From assembly GCA_035582835.1 (NCBI GenBank), contig JAYKAV010000478.1, positions 1,161,311 through 1,225,310 on the forward strand: DNA of 64,000 bases, read 5' to 3'. How positions within the stretch are numbered: the first letter of the stretch is position 1; every line of letters begins with the position of its first letter. The notes below the pieces were generated by a model. That model saw nothing but the letters and a program-made list of their open reading frames with translations, ran no database searches and was not told the DNA's origin. This stretch comes from Phoebastria nigripes. Taxonomy: Eukaryota; Chordata; Aves; Procellariiformes; Diomedeidae. The position numbers and the translations under genes are program-made. Shown here one piece after another: positions 61,808-64,000 of the stretch.

Positions 61808-64000
61808 ACCACTGGCATCGTGGAGAATTTAAAAGGACTTAGAAAAAGAAAAGAAAAATGACATGGTACAGTGCGCTCCACGTTGCCCATCAGTTCATGG
61901 CAAAGAAAAGAGTGTGGGACTGGATTTGAAGGAGCAGCNACTATGAACCAGGAAACAGATCACTGTAGGTTCACCGAGACATTTTTGATTGTTCTTGAAA
62001 TAAGACTTTTTCAAGTTCATTAACATTTTTGAGATACTAATCACCTGCTGGAGGAACCGCTCCAGGAGTGCTCAGTATCCTGCAGTATCATTAATTTTCA
62101 AAGTCCTAGTTAAGATTATACAATACTATGAATTGTCTGCAAATGTTTCCACACTTCTGGCAGAAACAACTAGTGAGCAGATAAATTATTCTTCTAGGGC
62201 TGTGCGACCGACCGAAGAGCTACATAGTACCCTTCTACATATCAGTATTTAACAATGAAGACAGATTCACATTTTCACAAATTTGCAAAATAAATAACAA
62301 AGACTGCAGTGTTCACTGGGCAGCCGCCTTTTTCCTGCTGGGCAGAAATATTGCAGCATTATCTGTGTTTGCTCAAATCTGTTTGCAACCTTTGCCGGGT
62401 TGTAACCCAGCATTCCAGCGCTAGAACACAAAGGACCCGATTGAGTTATGCTGAGTATACCCATAGACAGGCTGGCCTAATGACATATTTATTAGGTATA
62501 CTGTGTGACCTTGCCAGTCTCAGGTAGAAGAACGATCCAGGAATCCTAACGCTTTACTTTCCTTTAGGCTCTGCCCTATTCAACTAATCTCTAATGTGTT
62601 TCCCATTTCTGGACAAAAAAAAAAAAAAAGGGGGGGGGTGGGAAATCAAGTGAGTAACCAACTCCAAGGCAAGAATTCAAACTGCATGACCTTCCCCTTT
62701 CAAGAGTGCAAATACATAATTTCCAATGAAAATGACCCAGCACCAGACTTGAAAAGGGTCCTGAAAGTCACAGATTAATTTGGATTTCCCATGCTACAGG
62801 GAAACAGTACTTCTGTTAATACTGGCTGAACACCAAAATTTAGTGTATATAAGGACTCAACAATTGTACATTGTACGTTGTTACTTCAACAGAAAAGTCA
62901 AAGCATGGAAATCATTTCTGGCATAATTATTCTTCTATTATTTGATGTATTTCTAAGCAGCTGATGGGTCAATATTGAACAGAACTACCTGTAATTCAAG
63001 TTCCCATTGTTTTATTTAACTGCTTGTAGGCAAATAAATGCTATAACAGATTCCAACAGTTATCAAACATTTTCTCCCATGTTCATGCACTTTTCTCATA
63101 CAAATTTGTTTCTGCTGGTTGTCTGTTAAGAAGCTTGGATATGAGGGAATTCAGCCTTCCACCTTATATAATTTGGTTTACTATTAACTATTGCTTAACT
63201 TTGGTCCCACTGTGAAGTATATACCTATATATCACGATACGTATAAAATAAAGTATATAACAGCTGAACAGGAAAAGCTGCCAACAAATCTCTAAGGTGA
63301 CCTGATTTGCAATTCATGTTTACCTGTATTATGAATTTAGCTCTTAGAGCACAAGCCCTAAGGCTGAAATCCTAAAGCTACTGCCCGTGGCAGTATCAAC
63401 TTCGCACCCACTGACTTGCAACAACTGTTTTGAGGGCTAAGAGATGGGCCAGCTTTCAGTGCATGCCTTAGTCCTCGGCCATTCCACCGGGTTAATCTCA
63501 GTTCCACTTAGGACAGTGTTTTGGGCAGTCATCAGTTAAGACCATTTCACTCAAGTCATTGAAAAGCCATCCCACGATAAAAATGTGAGGTTGCGACTTA
63601 AAAGGAATGGGCCAATCCATAGACTTTCACTGCAGTTATTGAAATTCATGGTAATACCCTCATCCACTTCAGTGAGTGTAAAACTGAACCAACGCAGAGC
63701 ACGTATTATCCACTGGTTTATATCACATCCAGTCCTGCTGCAAAGGACCTAACTAACATCTGCAGGGGCTATATGCTCACTTACCATTTAATTTAGACTC
63801 GAATCTGTAAATTCACATTTGAAAAAATTCCAAACAGCTACATTAATTAAATTAAATTTCCAAATAAAACAATTATATCCACATACATCAAATTAGAGAG
63901 CGTGGGAAAAACCTAAATTCCACAGTCAGTTACAACTTGCGATTATTTTCAATACCTGAAAACGATATCGATCTTAAAGCTAAATAAAGTTTCTTACCCA
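30698..64000 (-). CDS. ANO1: ANO1 (TMEM16A) calcium-activated chloride channel, 3' part of gene, 20 complete exons
   Basis: Plasma-membrane calcium-activated chloride channel of the anoctamin family: ten membrane helices, homodimer, one pore per subunit. CDS joins, in transcript order: 60678-60733, 59305-59346, 55695-55759, 54990-55124, 53452-53612, 49563-49645, 47767-47778, 46841-46912, 44794-44871, 43621-43695, 42088-42289, 41211-41322, 40514-40571, 40304-40404, 39688-39833, 38052-38204, 35752-35804, 33888-34072, 31973-32078, 30698-30958; a further exon end probably occupies 63998-64000. All junctions keep frame and use GT/AG. The product here is about 718 residues, near-identical to my recollection of human ANO1 over the helices. 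It is called ANO1 rather than ANO2 because it has the EAVK and 26-residue cassettes, phrases such as PEYMEM and [10 protein letters not shown], and FADD directly downstream. The N-terminal cytoplasmic domain lies beyond the right edge. Exon numbers below (7-26) are inferred from the human 26-exon layout, in which segment c is exon 13 and segment d is exon 15. Confidence 0.97.
31973..32078 (-). CDS. ANO1: ANO1 exon 25-equivalent, TM10 start
   Basis: A 106-bp exon encoding (R)[18 protein letters not shown] then [17 protein letters not shown]. This is the end of the outer loop and the first part of TM10, in the dimer-interface region of the fold. Acceptor TTTTGCAG, donor GTAAGT. The 1,014-bp intron after it (30,959-31,972) contains an A-run at 31,389-31,404. 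Confidence 0.97.
33888..34072 (-). CDS. ANO1: ANO1 exon 24-equivalent, TM9 and glycosylated outer loop
   Basis: A 185-bp exon encoding 61 residues. [20 protein letters not shown] completes TM9. The extracellular loop follows with three N-glycosylation sequons (NGT, NHT, NVS) and the phrase [15 protein letters not shown]. Acceptor GGCTTAG; the donor GTACTC is weaker than its neighbours. The 1,809-bp intron that follows (32,079-33,887) has no recognised feature. Confidence 0.96.
35752..35804 (-). CDS. ANO1: ANO1 exon 23-equivalent, between TM8 and TM9
   Basis: A 53-bp exon encoding (G)[17 protein letters not shown], the conserved start of the TM9 region, as I recall it in human. Acceptor TTCCTTAG, donor GTAAGT. 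The intron that follows is 1,679 bp (34,073-35,751). It contains a patch at about 34,150-34,480 that is open in several frames, judged non-coding. Confidence 0.95.
37134..37204. repeat. A/C-rich low-complexity tract
   Basis: Runs of A alternating with CC and CCC (AACAAAAAAAACCACC type), ending in a seven-base C run. It lies in an ANO1 intron. Confidence 0.75.
38052..38204 (-). CDS. ANO1: ANO1 exon 22-equivalent, TM7-TM8 with calcium-site residues
   Basis: A 153-bp exon encoding (I)[17 protein letters not shown] then [18 protein letters not shown] and [15 protein letters not shown](G). The Glu and Asp of IEIRLD correspond to mouse E734 and D738, completing the six-residue calcium site. Acceptor CTTTTCAG, donor GTAAGT. 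The intron that follows is 2,247 bp (35,805-38,051) and holds an A/C-rich low-complexity tract at 37,134-37,204. Confidence 0.97.
39688..39833 (-). CDS. ANO1: ANO1 exon 21-equivalent, cytoplasmic link and TM7 start
   Basis: A 146-bp exon encoding (P)[16 protein letters not shown], a basic cytoplasmic stretch, then [18 protein letters not shown] and [13 protein letters not shown]. The two glutamates of PEYMEM correspond to mouse E702 and E705 of the calcium site. The basic stretch differs from human ([15 protein letters not shown] here). Acceptor TTCCCCCAG, donor GTGAGT. The 1,483-bp intron that follows (38,205-39,687) contains a GC-richer patch with an N at about 38,330-38,530. Confidence 0.96.
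40304..40404 (-). CDS. ANO1: ANO1 exon 20-equivalent, TM6 with calcium-site residues
   Basis: A 101-bp exon encoding [18 protein letters not shown] then [15 protein letters not shown](P). This is TM6, the helix that moves on calcium binding. The NNLFE phrase carries the first Asn and the Glu that correspond to mouse N650 and E654; the Lys five residues before that Asn corresponds to K645, implicated in voltage dependence. Acceptor CCCTAG, donor GTAAGT. The 470-bp intron that follows has an A-rich run with three Ns at 40,247-40,267. Confidence 0.96.
40514..40571 (-). CDS. ANO1: ANO1 exon 19-equivalent, TM5-TM6 re-entrant loop
   Basis: A 58-bp exon encoding (R)[19 protein letters not shown], the extracellular TM5-TM6 link near the pore mouth. 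My recollected human sequence has RSFRMEE where this has HSFRMEE. Acceptor CCCTAG, donor GTAATT. Only 109 bp of intron separates it from the next exon (40,405-40,513). Confidence 0.95.
41211..41322 (-). CDS. ANO1: ANO1 exon 18-equivalent, cytoplasmic link and TM5
   Basis: A 112-bp exon encoding (E)[18 protein letters not shown] then [18 protein letters not shown](R). This is the cytoplasmic link after TM4 and the pore-lining TM5. The lysine and arginine at the TM5 end match basic residues near the outer pore mouth of the family. Acceptor GTTCCAG, donor GTGAGT. The following 639-bp intron shows nothing recognisable. Confidence 0.96.
41436..41502. repeat. (AT)n microsatellite
   Basis: TATATA tracts separated by T and A runs, partly self-complementary (TTTTTATATATA with TATATAAAAAAA). 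Intronic in ANO1. Confidence 0.85.
42088..42289 (-). CDS. ANO1: ANO1 exon 17-equivalent, TM3 and TM4
   Basis: A 202-bp exon encoding 67 residues: the rest of TM3 ([17 protein letters not shown]), a short outer loop rich in Ser and Gly (SSTPSGRSS, the least conserved part), and TM4 ([18 protein letters not shown]) ending [16 protein letters not shown]3 and TM4 line the pore vestibule in TMEM16A structures. Acceptor TTGCAG, donor GTAGGT. The 765-bp intron after it contains an AT-dinucleotide tract at 41,436-41,502. Confidence 0.96.
43621..43695 (-). CDS. ANO1: ANO1 exon 16-equivalent, start of TM3
   Basis: A 75-bp exon, exactly 25 codons, encoding [18 protein letters not shown] then FVGIIFM. 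The charged start closes the first intracellular loop and the hydrophobic end begins TM3. Acceptor ATTTTAG, donor GTAAGC. The intron that follows (42,290-43,620) is 1,331 bp without recognised content. Confidence 0.95.
44794..44871 (-). CDS. ANO1: ANO1 segment d cassette exon, exon 15-equivalent
   Basis: A 78-bp in-frame exon encoding 26 residues, starting [15 protein letters not shown] and ending [10 protein letters not shown]. Mammalian segment d is also 26 residues and similar (HIPEE, NKWKQRVKT, MAGVKL). The acceptor is TGCCATCAG. The donor after the Leu codon is GTTCTT, poorly matched to consensus, which fits regulated inclusion. In mammals segment d is alternatively spliced between tissues; skipping would join HKHKE directly to TDKEK in frame. 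The intron after it (43,696-44,793) is 1,098 bp with no recognised element. Confidence 0.88.
46192..46231. repeat. 20-bp perfect tandem duplication
   Basis: The unit AGGGCAGAGAAGCTGCTCAT occurs twice in direct succession (46,192-46,211 and 46,212-46,231) and a third copy begins (AGGGA). It looks like a recent replication-slippage duplication in an ANO1 intron. Confidence 0.95.
46841..46912 (-). CDS. ANO1: ANO1 exon 14-equivalent, first intracellular loop
   Basis: A 72-bp in-frame exon encoding [16 protein letters not shown] then RKEHKHKE, a charged and probably helical part of the TM2-TM3 cytoplasmic loop. Acceptor TTTCACAG, donor GTATGG. Both ends are codon boundaries, so the exons on either side (segments c and d) can be skipped independently. 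The 1,969-bp intron that follows (44,872-46,840) contains a 20-bp tandem duplication at 46,192-46,231. Confidence 0.95.
47514..47571. repeat. imperfect tandem duplication, 32-bp unit
   Basis: GATTCAGAATTCATAATTAC is followed 32 bases later by GATTCAGAATTCACAATTAC, both continuing GCAT. There is one substitution between the copies. It lies about 200 bases downstream (transcript sense) of the segment c microexon. Confidence 0.85.
47767..47778 (-). CDS. ANO1: ANO1 segment c microexon (EAVK), exon 13-equivalent
   Basis: A 12-bp cassette reading GAG GCA GTC AAG (Glu-Ala-Val-Lys) on the minus strand. It is preceded by the acceptor TTTCCTGAAG, with a long T-rich tract upstream (47,782-47,838 on the plus strand is A-rich), and followed by the weak donor GTTTGG. 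It lies in the correct intron between the EEEE exon and the [10 protein letters not shown] exon, so inclusion gives EEEEEAVKD, the same as the mammalian c-containing isoform. Length divisible by three keeps frame when skipped. Segment c is a known alternative exon whose omission changes calcium sensitivity and gating kinetics. Confidence 0.92.
47782..47838 (-). promoter_or_regulatory. T/GT-rich tract just upstream of the EAVK microexon
   Basis: Read on the transcript strand this is a run of T with scattered G and C (TTTTGTTTTGTT type), ending at TTTCCTGAAG before the 12-bp exon. A long pyrimidine-rich tract is expected for recognition of a very small exon and would suit U-rich-binding splicing factors. 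The binding factor is inference. Confidence 0.45.
49563..49645 (-). CDS. ANO1: ANO1 exon 12-equivalent, end of TM2 and acidic first intracellular loop
   Basis: An 83-bp exon encoding (A)[18 protein letters not shown] then DLTGFEEEE. The glutamate run belongs to the first intracellular loop, which in mouse ANO1 affects voltage- and calcium-dependence together with the EAVK cassette. Acceptor TTTCAG; the donor is a weak GTTTGT. The 1,784-bp intron (47,779-49,562) includes a GC-richer patch at about 48,610-48,800 and a T/GT-rich tract next to the following microexon. Confidence 0.96.
53310..53338. repeat. A-rich tract with interspersed G
   Basis: AAAGAAAAAAAAAGAAAG-type sequence in an ANO1 intron, about 115 bases downstream (transcript sense) of exon 11-equivalent. 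Confidence 0.75.
53452..53612 (-). CDS. ANO1: ANO1 exon 11-equivalent, cysteine-rich outer loop and TM2 start
   Basis: A 161-bp exon encoding 53 residues plus split codons. It begins [17 protein letters not shown], the extracellular TM1-TM2 loop, which is rich in cysteines expected to pair in disulfides and carries an N-I-T glycosylation sequon. It continues with [18 protein letters not shown], the start of TM2. Acceptor GTTGCAG, donor GTAAGA. The 3,806-bp intron that follows (49,646-53,451) is the longest inside this part of the gene; it contains a T-run at 53,131-53,149 and no supported second gene. Confidence 0.96.
54970..54986. repeat. (TTTA)n tetranucleotide adjoining a splice donor
   Basis: TATTTATTTATTTATTT followed by N, A, C. 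On the transcript strand the donor GT of the TM1 exon is followed by N and then AAATAAATAAATA. Confidence 0.9.
54990..55124 (-). CDS. ANO1: ANO1 exon 10-equivalent, transmembrane helix 1
   Basis: A 135-bp exon. It starts [15 protein letters not shown], continues through hydrophobic TM1 ([17 protein letters not shown]) and ends CATVDENIP(S). Acceptor ATTTCAG. The donor reads GTNAAA: base +3 is an unresolved N, and a TTTA tetranucleotide array directly adjoins it (54,970-54,986). Phase is 2 in and 2 out, consistent with both neighbours. The next intron is 1,377 bp (53,613-54,989), without recognisable content. Confidence 0.95.
55695..55759 (-). CDS. ANO1: ANO1 exon 9-equivalent, pre-TM1 segment
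   Basis: A 65-bp exon encoding [18 protein letters not shown] then DLV(R), the amphipathic stretch leading into the first membrane helix. The acceptor is TTTTACAG and the donor GTGAGA. It ends two bases into the Arg codon. The following 570-bp intron (55,125-55,694) holds an A-run at 55,137-55,150 and nothing else evident. Confidence 0.95.
59305..59346 (-). CDS. ANO1: ANO1 exon 8-equivalent, acidic linker
   Basis: A 42-bp in-frame exon encoding [14 protein letters not shown], the acidic linker between the N-terminal domain and the pre-TM1 segment. The acceptor follows a run of T (TTTTTTTTCAAG) and the donor is GTAAGT. Both boundaries are codon boundaries. The 3,545-bp intron after it (55,760-59,304) contains an A-run at 56,807-56,824 and otherwise AT-rich DNA with no recognisable element. 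Confidence 0.92.
60678..60733 (-). CDS. ANO1: ANO1 exon 7-equivalent, cytoplasmic N-terminal domain
   Basis: A 56-bp exon encoding (G)[18 protein letters not shown], the conserved anoctamin phrase at the end of the cytoplasmic N-terminal domain. The acceptor reads TTTTTCAAG and the donor GTAAGT. It enters in phase 1 and leaves on a codon boundary. The 1,331-bp intron that follows (59,347-60,677) shows nothing recognisable. Confidence 0.93.
61777..61803. repeat. 27-base A homopolymer
   Basis: An uninterrupted A run directly after CCAAT. No retroposed body is identified upstream. Confidence 0.85.
62617..62642. repeat. A-run followed by nine G
   Basis: A15 followed by G9, then TGGG. A slippage-prone homopolymer pair in the first ANO1 intron of the window. 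Confidence 0.85.
63998..64000 (-). CDS. ANO1: ANO1 preceding exon, last 3 bases (probable)
   Basis: The window ends in bases that read on the minus strand TGG followed by GTAAGAAAC, a good donor. The next exon (60678-60733) starts with two bases of a Gly codon, so the preceding exon must end one base into it; (A)TG G fits the Met-Gly that human ANO1 has there. The intron between them is 3,264 bp (60,734-63,997) with no other supported feature apart from a 27-base A run, an A/G run and possible decayed repeats at 63,360-63,780. Only three bases are visible, so this rests on phase and splice-site logic. Confidence 0.5.

Noticed and set aside
1..64000. CRISPR arrays, bacterial operons, phage or plasmid features
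   Set aside because: The window is intron-containing vertebrate DNA. No regularly spaced direct repeats or prokaryotic gene structure.
1..64000. Endogenous retrovirus or intact LINE (CR1) copies
   Set aside because: No reverse transcriptase, gag or integrase-like reading frame, and no paired LTR-like repeats, could be seen; only poly-A runs and vague old-repeat fragments remain.

Overview
The window is vertebrate nuclear DNA carrying two linked genes, both on the minus strand: the 3' two-thirds of anoctamin-1 (ANO1/TMEM16A, a calcium-activated chloride channel; 30,698 to beyond the right edge) and the complete two-exon coding region of FADD (Fas-associated death domain adaptor; 15,481-16,557). 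ANO1 followed by FADD in the same orientation is the order known from human 11q13, so this is conserved synteny. Short introns, AT-rich intergenic DNA without recognisable Alu, L1 or B1 elements, and protein sequences close to but distinct from mammalian ones suggest a sauropsid, most likely a bird. That assignment is inference. Isolated single N bases occur throughout.

Layout, left to right. Positions 1-12,900 hold no gene I can support: AT-rich DNA with simple repeats and two small CG-richer patches. About 12,900-15,480 probably contains the FADD 3' UTR, whose end I cannot fix. FADD exon 2 (death domain) is 15,481-15,767, a 489-bp intron follows, and exon 1 (death effector domain) ends its coding part at 16,557. 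A CpG-rich promoter lies at about 16,560-17,110, with ETS, CACGTG and YY1-type motifs. Positions 17,110-28,200 are intergenic, with one orphan exon-like reading frame at 22,874-23,069. About 28,200-30,697 is the ANO1 3' UTR and flank. From 30,698 to 60,733 there are twenty ANO1 coding exons, and the last three bases of the window are probably the end of another.

The ANO1 exons were placed by splice sites and codon phase, and every junction closes in frame. Together they give about 718 residues from just before TM1 to the stop, against 986 in human ANO1. Both known alternative cassettes are present: the 12-bp segment c microexon (EAVK) and the 78-bp segment d exon. All six residues of the calcium-binding site are encoded. 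The predicted FADD is 195 residues, with DED and DD intact, but it lacks the mammalian C-terminal phosphoserine tail.

I found no undescribed system here. The most useful observations concern the alternative-splicing zone of ANO1 (three weak donors around segments c and d), the divergent C-termini of both proteins, and one unexplained exon-like frame.
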